DNA from: Atriophallophorus winterbourni
Lineage: Eukaryota > Platyhelminthes > Trematoda > Plagiorchiida > Microphallidae
DNA length: 64,000 bases
Direction of reading: 5' to 3'
Assembly: GCA_013407085.1 (NCBI GenBank)
Contig: JACCGJ010000636.1
Location: forward strand, 1-64,000
In this document: positions 31,465 through 42,556 of the stretch, one piece after another
Layout: each line of letters begins with the position of its first letter
How positions within the stretch are numbered: position 1 is the stretch's first letter
Made by a program: the position numbers and the translations under genes
The notes under the pieces: model-generated
What the model saw: the letters and a program-made list of their open reading frames with translations, nothing else
The model's database searches: none
Told to the model about the DNA's origin: nothing

Positions 31465-32013
31465 TATAACGTCTGTGACGTGAGTAACGCGTATTCCACC
31501 CGTTTCTTAGTTCGACAAATTCAAAACCACAATTCGGATGTTATACGGTACTGTAATTAGCAACAATTACAACAACAATAATTATACAAACCTCAACTGT
31601 AAAGGAACGTACAGCAAACAGGAGACAAAATACTTCAGAATCAATTATATCAAATGCAAACAACTTCAATGAAGACCAAAATTGCCGTCTAAAATGTCTA
31701 TCAAAGACAAGACACCCAAAAGTGGTGTCAAAATGCAAGCCAATTACAAGTGCCCAAAATGGCAACCAAATTCAACAACGATGACCGACAATGGCCGTAA
31801 CGAAAAATTAAAACAAATAATTGAACAAAGGCGTGTAAAAGAAAGATTTACAATAGCAAGTTTTTATTAACAAATGAAATGTTTTCCATCGAATACAGCA
31901 TAAATATAGAATACCAGAAAATATAATCAACAAAATTTAGATTCTGGAAATTGTTTCAAAATATAAGGTAAAGACGAAGGGAAAGGAAGAATTTTATAAA
32001 GTTGCATCTTACA
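31465..32013 (-). repeat. 3' LTR of the BEL/Pao element (left side)
   Basis: On the minus strand it runs from TGT (32013) and closes at TTATA near 31465, where the other LTR has TTACA. The purine-rich GGTCGGAGG lies just before the TGT and looks like the polypurine tract. About 530 bp match 34604-35132 at over 90 percent by eye. Confidence 0.88.
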
Positions 32014-32192
32014 CCTCCGACCAAATTCTTCCTAGGACCCTAACGTATAAACCCAGAATAGCAAATGACTTCATTTAGTGGCGAGTCACACACGCCACGT
32101 CGCATTCCCATCATTGGACACATGCGGCTTTTCATAGGGAAATAGTTTGCCAGACTAAGACCCACCACGTCCTCCGGTTCTGCCACCGTTCC

Positions 32193-33215
32193 TTACAAGA
32201 AGCTTATGCGTGCATTCCCACCCGAACTAGCCTTGTGTATTTTATCCTCAAATAGCGACATCTTGCGCCATCTAAACAACTCTAATCTGCAAATTGAAAT
32301 AAGTGTATCCGGTGTCCGAAACACAAATATCTCATCATGTGCACAACAGAACGTCTTGCGCCGATCATATGAATTGTCACGCCGACCATCTGTCGCCCTT
32401 ACTTCCGCTAATTGACTGTCATGTGAACCGGGCATACTATTTATTTTGGCTGATTTGGTGTCAGGTGAGCCAGGCTTAGTCTCTATCTGATCCGAATAAG
32501 TGTCGGGAAATTCAGTCACAAAATCCGACTGAGCTAATTCAGTGTCAGGTAACTCAGCTTCCTGATCACAACCGACAACACAAAGGTCAATATCCTCAGA
32601 CGTTTCACACGCAGGCCCCTGCAATATCCAACCCAGCAATGTCTTCTTTGCGAACGGACGGCCTCTTCCACCGAGCCGCTGTTTCAACGCCCAGTGTGCT
32701 TCAGGAACGTCGCAATTAATCAGCACTGTCACCGGATGATCATGAACGTCAAATAATTCAACACACTTTAAATAATCATAACGTTCACGCAGAGCACTAG
32801 TTGACGATTGTAACACATGCGGTAAGGTTTCTACGGTGTAAGCATTCGAAACCCGAATGATTTCTTCACCATCTGCAGAAAGAATATTTAAGTTCAGACG
32901 GGAGCAGTTCATTACCCGTTGATGGCCCAAAGTTATAAGCGACACTTGAGCAGGGCACTTTGGCATATTGTAATTTTCAACGAATTCACTAAGAATTAAC
33001 GTGGCATCTGAACCATCATCCAAAAGGGCTACTGCGTCAATAAGTCTCGACGACGTATCGATCTTGACAGGCACGGATCCTAAACATACCCTGGCACTTA
33101 ATGCCGCGTGACTGCAATTGATGTTTGCTGGCGGATTTCTTGCCGGTTGATCGTTATGCAGGAGCGTGTGGTGCCGACCACCACAATTTTCTGCAGTGCA
33201 TCGAGATCCACTCAT
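32193..33215 (-). pseudogene. BEL/Pao protease region (pol N-terminus)
   Basis: It begins with a zinc-knuckle-like CTAENCGGRHHTLLH. The retropepsin-like part has VALLDDGSDATLILSEFVEN, then TLPHVLQSS, VLINCDVPEAHWALKQRLGG and KTLLGWILQGP, the block that leads into the RT in this family. The next residues do not continue into the RT. A frameshift or readthrough from gag would be needed near 33280-33215; the intervening bases translate as AKRVSARFLCLRQFH with a stop. Confidence 0.84.
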
Positions 33216-33281
33216 ACAATTGACAGATCAATGGAACTGCCGAAGGCAGAGGAAGCGAGCCGATACCCGTTTAGCCCGATT

Positions 33282-34262
33282 TCAACGACTCCTTACGTCG
33301 AGATTCTTAAATTCGATGCATTGATGTAATTTGTGCGGTCCCTTGCAATTACAGCATTCCCAGCTGTTTATGGATCTGCCAACAAGGGTAGCATTAACAT
33401 TTCCTCGATCGCAAACATTTAAAGCATGGGCTGCTGAATTCTGCGTCGTGTCAGGGCGACAAAGCTGACCAAATCGACTTATAGCAACTCTTGCCTTACG
33501 AGAAACAAACTCGGAAAGTCGTTCAAAGTTTACATCCGAACCGTCAGCCGTAATCGCGTCGGCAGCATCGGCCCACTGCTGCTGTAAGGCTACAGGTATG
33601 CACCTAACAACACCTTCCAAAGTGTTGACCGAATTCAAGTCGGCCTCGCACTCCATTTGTGTCAGCATAATATGGCAATTTTCCATCTTTATTGCCAATT
33701 CAGATAAACCATCTACCTTCTCTGAAAGCGTTCTGGCTTCTCCGAACAATTCATCCAGTGTAGACCAAGCAATGACATGCGGTAAACCGAACAAATCTCG
33801 CAGTATGGTTTTTGCTCTCATATAACCCTCAGTGGGTTGCAGCATGACGCAGGCGTCAATAGCTTTACGAGCCTTATCACGGCAATAAAACATCAGATAT
33901 AATGATCGTTGTGCCGGGTCCATAAGCCGCGATTCAATGTAGCATTCAAATTGCCTTATAAATTTCCAATAGTCAATTGGATTACCATCAAAGTATGATA
34001 ATTCAACCTTGAGTAGGCCGAGGCTGGTATTCATTAAGGGCTGCAATTCAGTTGTTGTCGTCCCGCCTTGTTCTCGCCTGCTGCTCTTGCCAGCTATCAA
34101 ATTGTTCTCCTCTAGTTCTCTCTTTTCCCTTTCCAAGCGCTCTATCGTGGATCTAGCTACGGATAGCTCCTGCTCTAAATCCAATGCGCATTGGGAAGCT
34201 GTATCTATGCCCTCTGACTTATCGCACTCACTCAATGCTACCTTAGAAGCAACTTTAGGCAT
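33282..34262 (-). CDS. BEL/Pao gag
   Basis: I take the ATG at 34262 (MPKVASKVALSECDK) as start; the frame is open to 34370 upstream. A coiled-coil-like stretch (EQELSVARSTIERLEREKRE) is followed by the gag core: YFDGNPIDYWKFIRQFECYI, ESRLMDPAQRSLYLMFYCRD and ACVMLQPTEGYMRAKTILRD, the DUF1759-like signature of BEL/Pao. Near the end comes CCNCKGPHKLHQCIEF, the first zinc knuckle. The frame is intact over about 327 codons. Confidence 0.88.
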   Translation of the reverse strand: MPKVASKVALSECDKSEGIDTASQCALDLEQELSVARSTIERLEREKRELEENNLIAGKSSRREQGGTTTTELQPLMNTSLGLLKVELSYFDGNPIDYWKFIRQFECYIESRLMDPAQRSLYLMFYCRDKARKAIDACVMLQPTEGYMRAKTILRDLFGLPHVIAWSTLDELFGEARTLSEKVDGLSELAIKMENCHIMLTQMECEADLNSVNTLEGVVRCIPVALQQQWADAADAITADGSDVNFERLSEFVSRKARVAISRFGQLCRPDTTQNSAAHALNVCDRGNVNATLVGRSINSWECCNCKGPHKLHQCIEFKNLDVRSR

Positions 34263-34379
34263 TTTATACAAAAAGGATTCAAAGGGAAAAAAAGGAAACA
34301 AATAAAAAGGGACGTCACCGATATTGTAAACTGAATCGATTCGCGAATCTTCAACTGCACTTCTCGCCAAATTTGAGAA

Positions 34380-34603
34380 GAATCAAATTTCAAGTTTAGT
34401 ACTGTATTTTCTCCAATTGAGACAAATACGGTAAAATCGAATTCCAAGATGAGTACTGCTTCAACGAACCAAATTGAGTACTTCCAAAAATTGTAATGCT
34501 TCGACGCACCAAGTTTAGTACTGTATTTTCTCCAATTGAGACAAATACGGTACAAATCGAATTCCAAAATTGAATACTGCTTCGACGAACCGAAGTTGAG
34601 TAC
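34380..34603 (-). repeat. Leader tandem repeats of the BEL/Pao element
   Basis: About 120-bp units containing TACTGTATTTTCTCCAATTG and AGACAAATACGGTA occur at about 34397-34432 and again at 34519-34554. Shorter CTTCGACGAACC words lie between. A tRNA-like primer site is uncertain: TGGTGCGTCGAAGC (minus, about 34495-34510) is the best candidate but is not next to the LTR. Confidence 0.6.
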
Positions 34604-35139
34604 TGTAACGTCTGTGACGTGAGTAACGCGTATTCCACCCGTTTCTTAGTTCGACAAATTCAAAACCACAATTCGGATGTTATACGGTACTGTAATTAGC
34701 AACAATTACAACAACAATAATTATACAAACCTCAACTGTAAAGGAACGTACAGCAAACAGGAGACAAAATACTCCAGAATCAATTATATCAAATGCGAAC
34801 AAGATCAATGAAGACCAAAATTGCCATCCAAAATGTATATCAAAGACAAGACACCCAAACGTGGTGTTAAAATGCAAGCCAATTACACGTGCCTAAAATG
34901 GCAATCAAATTCAACAACAATGACCGACAATGGCCGAAACGAACAATTAAAACAAATAATTGACCAAAGGCGTGTGAAGAAAAGATTTACAATAGCAAGT
35001 TTTCATTAACAGAAGAAATGTTTTCCATCAAATACAACATAAATATAAAATACCGGAAAATATAATCAACAAAATTTAGATTCTGGAAATTGTTTCAAAA
35101 TATAAGGTGAAGACGAATGAAAAGGAAGAATTCACTTTT
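34604..35139 (-). repeat. 5' LTR of the BEL/Pao element (right side)
   Basis: It ends in TTACA at 34604 (minus sense). It matches the left LTR to about 35132; the outermost bases expected from the left copy (TGTAAGATGCAAC) are missing, so the LTR start is damaged. The mismatches between the two LTRs indicate some age. Confidence 0.82.
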
Positions 35140-36253
35140 ATAGATCCAGGTTACCTCGAATGCCTATCGTCAGAGGCTCCCAACAAACGTTTGGCCTCAC
35201 ACTCGCAACCCGAAAATCTACACTGCGCACGTTTGTTTCACCTGCGGCTCTGCGCTCGCTAATCTCCTGAGTAGCTTTTTTGCATTTTCACATGATCCTC
35301 CGGAGAGTGATCGCGCGGGAGTCGAAGTGTACTACCATTCAACCTGTAACCCCTCTTTAGCAATAAGGTTTCTTGCTCAGCGGAGTCTTACGCAATTTTT
35401 AATGGTCTGAAGCGATCACATGGCGCAGATCTGCGGCCTAGACGAAACGCTGTGTGTACGGTTACACACATTTTCCCTTCGACGAAAAGGGGTTCAAGAG
35501 CAGAGTTTAGGAAAACGCGTTCCTTTTTAACCCTGTTCATCGCCAATGCACCTGTTTGCTCCGGCGCATTGTAAAGAATCATGCAGGATTTTCTAATCTC
35601 ATCAGTGGTAAACCTATGGTCTTTATATCTGATTGCTTCATACAGCTGTGGTAGTTCCTGAACCTCTTTGGTCTTATGAACGTTCGTTGCACCGGCGGAA
35701 ATGTTAATCGATCATTTGAACCGAGTACAGGCGAACGTGTAACTTCAGCAAAAGTGCGTACTAATTTGGATTGCACGCAGTGTGCTGTACATAAGATATG
35801 TAGTTAGTATCCTCCTTTGAGGGTTAGTAACTATCTACTGTTCTCCCTGTAAGACGTTTAGAGGTCTTAGAATTAGCCATGTCAACATGAAGCTGAAATC
35901 CTGCCAGCTTAAAACTAGTCGGTGGAAGGCATATCTTACATATCATGTGAATGATATCGCTTGGGTTATTTGAAGCCAACGATACATTTCCGGGTTCATT
36001 CTACCACATCGAATATGCATCCATATTAAACATATTTCATATTGAACAGCTTTATCGTTATTGGTAACCTGTTTCGAACAAACCAGACAAGAATTCCCAG
36101 AGTGAGCAGCGGAGCCCCAATTCTCTTGAGGCTTTCTTGCAGTCGATGCTGCATGATCTGCTTTTGCTGATTTATGAGTCGTAACCATGTTCGAATATGT
36201 TGAAAATAAAACAAAAGTTCATGTGATAATCTTGAAATAGTTCGGATTTTCAC
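35140..36253 (-). pseudogene. LINE ORF1 with PHD-like zinc finger (minus)
   Basis: The 36188-35943 frame has CLVCSKQVTNNDKAVQYEI, then C-x2-WMHIRC-x5, a PHD-type finger in which a cysteine is replaced by tyrosine. The 35776-35579 and 35582-35388 frames follow with RSPVLGSNDRLTF, then LYNAPEQTGALAMNRVKKER, FVEGKMCVTVHTAFRLGRR and RFRPLKIA. Such proteins are ORF1 products of CR1-group LINEs. The remaining part to 35140 reads CKKATQEISERRAAGETNVR with stops. It may be the upstream half of a LINE-d copy, separated from 31462 by the BEL insertion. Confidence 0.68.
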
Positions 36254-36299
36254 AATAATCTTAATATATCGTAAGATTTACGAGAGCATTTTGAAACAG

Positions 36300-38190
36300 T
36301 TGTGATCTAAAAACCTCCCAACGGAAATTTTCAAGTGTTATCTGGTTTGATTACTGCCGTATCATTGGAGGAACTAGCACAGGCGGCTGATAAAATGCTC
36401 GAAGCAAAGAAAATCGACCAAATTACGCAGAATTTGTACCGATCAATTCGCACTGTCCATCTCTGGAATCAAAAATTAATCACATTGCGCAAATGTTGGT
36501 ACCACAAAAGATATGTGGATAAAGCCTCAAAATGCATTTTTCATGTTCAAAGAACGTTAAAATCAAAGGTTTGCATACAACTGTTAAATATGTTCCCGGC
36601 CTTCCAAACCCAAGGCGCCTGTTCAACGTTACAGACAAATTGAGTTGTCTATGTTTCTTACTCGATACTGGACCTAAGATCAGCGTCGTAACTCCCGCAC
36701 CCAGTTTCTCAAAACCTTCGTCCTACACGATTCAGGCGCCAAGTAACAAGGTTATTCACATTAACAGACAACGCCTTTTAACTTTTAATTTAGAACTGAG
36801 ACGTAGATCAGCATAGATTTTGCAACATCGTTGAGGTTAATTGCATCTTAATCGGTATCGACTTTTTGTCTCACTTCGCTATAACTTTCGATTCAAAACA
36901 GCGGAGATTAGTGGATACATTAATTTCTTTACAAGTTTCTGGCATCACGACTAAAGCTATTTTTTCTAGTATCAAGGCTGTCACTTTAGAAACGTCGAGA
37001 TTGAGTTCCCCACTGCATGAAGTTTGATCCATCATGCGACCCTAACGAACGACATTCAAAGTAACGCATTATGTGAAACACTACATCGTCACCATTTTCT
37101 TTTAGAACTAAGTGACTTCATCCTTTCAAACTTAAAATTGCAGAAGCCAAGTTTAAGCAAATTCAAGAGCTTGGAATCATTTACTCTTCCTCCAGCTCCT
37201 GGTCGTCACCAATACATAATGTTCACAAGAAGACCTTAAGTTATTGGAGGACTACCGCGATTTTAACAACTGAAAGGTGCCAGACAGATACCATGTACCA
37301 TATATCTACGAATATTCTTTAAACCGTTAGGTCACAACTTTTCTCACTAAGCTTGACCTTGTCCGAGCTTACTAACAAATCGGAGTAGCCCAGGATGATA
37401 TACCAAAAACGGCAGCCACAAGTACATTCGTCTTATACGAATTCACTCGAATGTCATTTGGTGTGAGAAATACTGCACAGATTTTCTATCGTTTCACCGA
37501 CGAAGTCCCGCGAGGCTTGCCGTTTGCCAACTCATACATAAATGACGTCTTAATTGCCAAAAAATCTCCAGAGGAGCACGCCACACGCTTAGTCTTGTTT
37601 TGGGGCGTTTCGTGAACTGCGGGATCAAGATCATCCCTTGTAAATTTATTTTTGGTACAGACACCCTGGATGTTCTCACATCGCGCATCTTTACCTCGTC
37701 GGTCGTATGCCATCATCGAATAAATATTCATTCATCCTGACAGCGATTAATCACTTTACGCGATGGCTTATTGCGTTTCGATCAATGACACATATTATGA
37801 GACTGTAGCAAGCGCCAACGTCGAACACTGGATTTATAACTTTGGCACAACATCTTTCATCACAACCGAACGTGGCGCTCAGTTGTAATCGACATTGTTC
37901 CGAGATTTCACTTGACACATTGATTGTCCTAAATATGAACGGTGAACGTGTCATATTTTCTATCGATAGTCTAAAGCCTAGCTTTCGTTTAGCATCAGTT
38001 GCTAACTCCATCAAGCGTCATAAACCCTCAATCACAACCATTATTTAATCTTCATGTGCCTACCTTCCCTTTCGTTCACCCTAATCATCAAGTCGCTTCC
38101 GACCCCGTTCAAACTCGAAATGGTAGGCATGTGCAAAGGCCAAAGCGTCCTGCTGACTATGTGACCTCATATACATTTCTAGTGTACGTA
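36300..38190 (+). mobile_element. CsRn1-like Ty3/Gypsy element, gag to integrase, heavily deleted
   Basis: In order: gag end (VSLEELAQAADKMLEAKKID); CWYHKRYVDKASKC, a CHCC-type knuckle; protease CFLLDTGPKISVVTPAPSF, then DFLSHFAITFDSKQRRLVDT; RT (VAQDDIPKTAATSTFVLYEF, MSFGVRNTAQIFYRFTDEV, RGLPFANSYINDVLIAKKSP); integrase (HLYLVGRMPSSNKYSFIL, then YYETVASANVEHWIYNFGTT, FITTERGAQL); and pol end NGERVIFSIDSLKPSFRLAS and QTRNGRHVQRPKRPADYVTS. The catalytic box reads YINDV where YIDDV is usual. Several frameshifts and the loss of the RT start and RNase H make it a relic. The CHCC knuckle is a known trait of the CsRn1 group. Confidence 0.85.
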
Positions 38191-39335
38191 ATCCTTCCTT
38201 CGAGCCTAACTAACGCTCTGGTAGTAAGTATTGTAGTGATCTACTTTCAATTTGTATCTTCGTATTTTGCACATAAAACTTATGGAATTGTAAGGTTATT
38301 CGTTTTTCGGATTATTGCTTGTAAAACACACCTTTTGGCCCTTAATATAATTATAAAACTTTATACTTTTTATGCTTCTTTGTTGCGATGTTCGTGTGCG
38401 TTCCTTTATGCGGGAATTGTGAATAACGGATTTTGCGCCATTTTAGCCCATTCTGCACTTCGGATGTTATTCTCTTGGTTATTCGTGTGTGAATTATCTC
38501 GCTATCTTTGAACTTCAACATAAGTTTATTTGTTCATGTTCTCTTTTGGTCTTCAAGTGAATTAATTCTACATTGTTTTATTATGTGTAGTGCAGATTTA
38601 TTTTGGTCTAATTTCACTTCGCTTCGTCTCCTGTCGGCAGAAGCGATTTCGCTGCGTCACAGAAAACCACGCGTGCAGGATGACAGCTGGATGGGGTTTT
38701 CAAGTGAAATATGGGATGTGCACAATTAGAACATTTTTGGAATAAGGTACTTATCCCTAGAATCGCTCTGGCCATGAAAATCATGGAACCATCGTCTCCA
38801 TATTGCTTAAATGTATGTAGTTCGTTATGCACTGACGTATTTTTTACCTTGTCCGATGCCAATGGCGGTTAAAAGCAAAAGAAGGAAGGTTTAAATGTGC
38901 CACAAAACATTTTTAAAAATCCTGGAATCGTGAATCAGAAAGGCTTGATTAAATGTAATAATGTCCATAATAGGTTATGGCAGAAAATTCCAAGTGATAA
39001 ATATATTTACCAATTTTTGAGGTTTATTCAACGGAGATGGGGTTACATTTGATGTACGCCCTCCAATTATTGTTGCCAATAAATCAGAACACAATACTTA
39101 GCATAACGCAGCATAAAAAACCAACAGTCAAACACAAAAAAGACGTCGTTAGCGGCGTGAATAATATATTTAAATTGCATACATATTTAAATGATTGCAT
39201 TATATAAAAAATAACAAAATATATTTGATGAATCATCAAATAATAAAGGGGAAAACTCCATGTCCTCAATGGACACAAAGAACCGACTTTAAAACTGTTA
39301 GGTGCTCAAAACACAGGGTGTCTACATACCTTTAA
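38191..39335. other. No gene; possible Gypsy 3' LTR remnant at the start
   Basis: The stretch after the pol end (about 38191-38720) would be the place of the 3' LTR, but no second copy is in the window to prove it. 38720-39335 is AT-rich and holds nothing that I recognise. Confidence 0.35.
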
Positions 39336-39339
39336 ATGG

Positions 39340-40110
39340 GCTTATTAATGTGCAGCTGCTGTACCACACGCTAGAAGCGAGCTTTTTCGCCTTCGATCAG
39401 TTTTATCCTGCAGGTTATGAGACCACATATCCAGTATGGCGTTCAAGTATGGTCGCGTTATTTTGAAAAATATAGTATCAAGCTTGAAGGTGTTCAGCGC
39501 CTAGCTACATATATGACTGGAGAGAAATCAGGTAAGTTGTATGATAAACGATTGCTGAGTCCAGATTTCTTCTCACTAAAAAGAATGCGGCTACTTGGGG
39601 ACCTGATTTAAACCTTCGAAATCAAGACAGGTTTCAATATTGTTCATCCAATTAAAATGTATTCTCTCGCGCAAAGTGTTGGAACTCGAGGCTACAAGTT
39701 AAAACTGGTCAATCAACATGCCAGGTCTAATGGTCTTAATTATTTCTTCTGTAAGAGGGTAGTAAAGGACTGGAATCGTCTTCCCAAATAGGTTGTTTGT
39801 GCCACTTCTGTGGGGGTTTCAAGAAGTTACTCGAATTTGTGTGGCTTCCTTTATCCTTTGATTTTCAACCTCAGTTGAATAGTTCGTGCGATCTTCATGT
39901 TGTGTTTTGATATTAATAACGTCTCTCATCTCATAATGGTAAGGGGAGTTTTTATGTTGCATTCCAGATCATAACAGAAGAAAATTTTTAATATATTGTT
40001 TGATGTGGTGGACCCGCTTCTGTGGCATAACACAGAATAAAATTTTTACGCTGGGTTGGCTCGGTAGCCATTTACCGTCCTGTGCAAACTGAACTGAGCC
40101 CGACCTTGTA
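39340..40110 (+). mobile_element. CR1-a LINE, decayed 3' end
   Basis: Words matching 7470-8556: SELFRLRSVLSC, then RPHIQYGVQVWSRYFEK (frame 39417-39611) and QRLATYMTGEKSGKLYDKRL. The 3' UTR has a broken hairpin near 39930-39950 and an end at TGTGCAAACTGAACTGA (about 40082-40100). A short internal stretch is deleted after 39415. Confidence 0.78.
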
Positions 40111-40330
40111 CCTTAAACCAGAACTTGAACTGAGCGGTAGGTTCAACTTGGTTGTATTTCCGACGTTCTTATTGACAATAACATTTCAGCTTCTTCTGTT
40201 CTCTGATATTGCGAAAATTGGTAATCAATTTATCGCCTAGATCAGAATTCATATTAGAGACTAAGATATTCTAGTAGTTTTTAAAAAGCATATATATATA
40301 TAAATATATATATAGGAAAGGAGCCGCTGA
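40111..40330. other. No gene; short (AT)n microsatellite at 40285-40313
   Basis: About 220 bp between two LINE fragments with a run of alternating TA. Nothing else was recognised. Confidence 0.5.
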
Positions 40331-40740
40331 TTCGCGAAAACAAACCTCGGCGGCAAATGGACTGTTTCACGGTTCAGAATGTTTTGCGCATGACCGGGCT
40401 AATTAACTGCCAGGTAAAAATAGTCCATCGTCTTGGCCGGTGGAACACAACTGTAATTAGCACTCGCCCGACTTTAGAACAATTTCTTAACCAGCTGAAC
40501 AGGGACACGCTTCTTTCAAAAAGTGCATACCTTGAACGCTACACAAATTGGCGTTTCAATGTTGTCCATGATACTAGGTCTCAACTACAATTTCATGGCT
40601 TGAAAACTCTCAGAAAAGAGATAAAACTTAGCCGAAACGAAATGTTTAAGTCATCTGCTGTAGTAGAAATTGAAGACCAACTCCAAAATGGCCCGCCAAT
40701 TCCCCTCGGAACTTCAAGGCACTACACCGGAAAATAAGCA
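40331..40740 (+). pseudogene. LINE ORF1 fragment (LINE-j type)
   Basis: The open frame 40357-40737 has KIVHRLGRWNTTVISTRPTL, LNRDTLLSKSAYLERYTNWR and TLRKEIKLSRNEMFKSSAVV, which fits the C-terminal RNA-binding part of LINE ORF1 proteins (the RPL ... LLSKS ... LRKE order). LINE-j RT follows after an internal loss. Confidence 0.6.
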
Positions 40741-42556
40741 AGGTTTGCTTTTCAGTAGGACCTAAAAGAGGGAAATCTATGTACAACTGCCATTAGGCCG
40801 GTACAAGCTCGTTTGCAAGCGCAGTACAACCACTTATCTACTGCTTCGGTCTCAAAAAAACTCGGTATCAAGAGGGTTCTCCGACCCCAATAATATTCCA
40901 ATAAAATTTGTGCTGAATAAAAATACCTGTGGTCTGTATACTGTATTCTTGGCTCACTTCTTTTCTTACAGATCGCACATACTGTGTTGAGGTTAATGGC
41001 CACAGATCGCGCACCTTGCCGATTTCAAGTGGCGTGATACAAGGCAGTGTTTTAGGTCCAATACTTTTTCTCCTATACATAAATGATGTACATACAGCCG
41101 TCTCTCATAGTAAACTATTCTTTTTCGCAGACGACATGAAAGTAGTAATTTCCTTCCCATCTTCTGAAACACAAACTTACATTGCCAGACTAAACAAAGA
41201 TTTGGATGCATTATCCAAATGGGGTAAAATTAATGGTCTGTCATTTCCTGTAGAAAAATCTAAGTTCATGCCTTTAAGATGTACAATTCCTGATAACTCA
41301 ATCCTTCTTAATAGTAATCTTATTCAAACTATCGATTGCACACGTGACCTTGGGTTCAAATATTCAGCATCGCTTACATTCAACGAGCATATACATCACG
41401 TGATCTCAAAGACAAAGCAGAGTATTAATATGATTCATAAGTTCTTTACCTTCCCACACTTTAGTTAGAACTTTATAAACTTTTCATCATACCCCTCTTT
41501 GATTACTGTAATATAATATATATAGCAGTAAAAATAAAACCGATAGCATTGTTTTGGAAAAAGTACAACGTACTTTTACCAAACCAATCACCGGATATAG
41601 CTCAAACCAATCATATAGAGAAAGATGTAAGCAGCTCAAGTTAGAACCACTATGGTTCCGTAGAATTAGACACAACCTAATACTGTTCTTCAGAATAATA
41701 TCTTCTGATAATATAGATATAAATTCGTCTATTCGCTTCCGACAAGGTTCTAGATATAATTTAAGAAATCAAGATAACCTAGTGGAATTACCTAGATCCC
41801 GTACGAAAGTAAGAAGTAACTTCTACCTAAATAAATACGCTAAACGCTGGAATATTCTTCCGGAAAACATAAGACTTTGTACCTCACTATGTGATTTTAA
41901 ATCACATCTGAATTCATTTCTCACAGTTGAAAAATTAATGAAACTTCCCAACCTAGAAAAATTAATGAAACTTCTAAACCTAGATTTCTCATTAGATTAA
42001 CTATACAATCATGGCATTGCTGGATATTAACAGTGATATCAGTTTTTCAACTTTCATAATAAACATTCACTCGGTCCCTTAGTATTTGTTTTCCAGATTA
42101 CCTCTTTACATATATGTGAAGAATTCCGGCTCACAAACGAAGCAACACTGCGACAGCGAATCTTCTACGAACACCCACAAAAAGACATTCTCCATTCAAA
42201 ACATATATTTCGACAATAACAATGTGTTCCAACTGAACATTTCTGAAGATGCTGACTCTTCGAGATTCCTCACATCTTCGATGTTCCTGTCCATCGTTCT
42301 TTAATATTCTTCGTGTCATTTTTCCCCTCACCCGATTTTCCTTTCATAAAATAACTGCTCATATATTGAATTTCTGTAAATCTGATTGATTGTCATTTAC
42401 CTTAACCATTTTAACGAACGAAAAATTCCCAGCACGTATGACCTTGAAAATGTTAATAGTTATTGTCCTTTTTTGTGCTTTATGTATACAAACAACTTTG
42501 ATAATTATCGATCATGCCTCGGAATTCCAAAAATAAAACATTTATTCATTTATTTA
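40741..42556 (+). mobile_element. LINE-j copy, endonuclease deleted, RT and 3' UTR
   Basis: RT from WLTSFLTDRTYCVEVNGH through GVIQGSVLGPILFLLYINDV, FFFADDMKVVISFP and DLGFKYSASLTFNEH (40929-41468). The C-terminal frame 41554-42000 has QRTFTKPITGYSSNQSYRER and YAKRWNILPENIRL. The 3' UTR ends in an ATTTATTC-type tail at 42535-42556. The ORF1 fragment is joined to the middle of the RT near 40930, so the endonuclease and fingers are deleted. Confidence 0.85.

Larger units (their letters stand above)
32014..34603 (-). mobile_element. BEL/Pao element interior, pol deleted
   Basis: The interior is only about 2.6 kb. It holds leader repeats, gag, and protease with the start of the post-protease region. 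A jump follows near 32195 to a short sequence before the polypurine tract. RT, RNase H and integrase are absent, so it is an internal deletion derivative that would need another element to move. Confidence 0.86.

Noticed and set aside
40285..40313. CRISPR-like or origin-like repeat
   Set aside because: It is plain alternating TA, with no spaced units, in a eukaryotic context.
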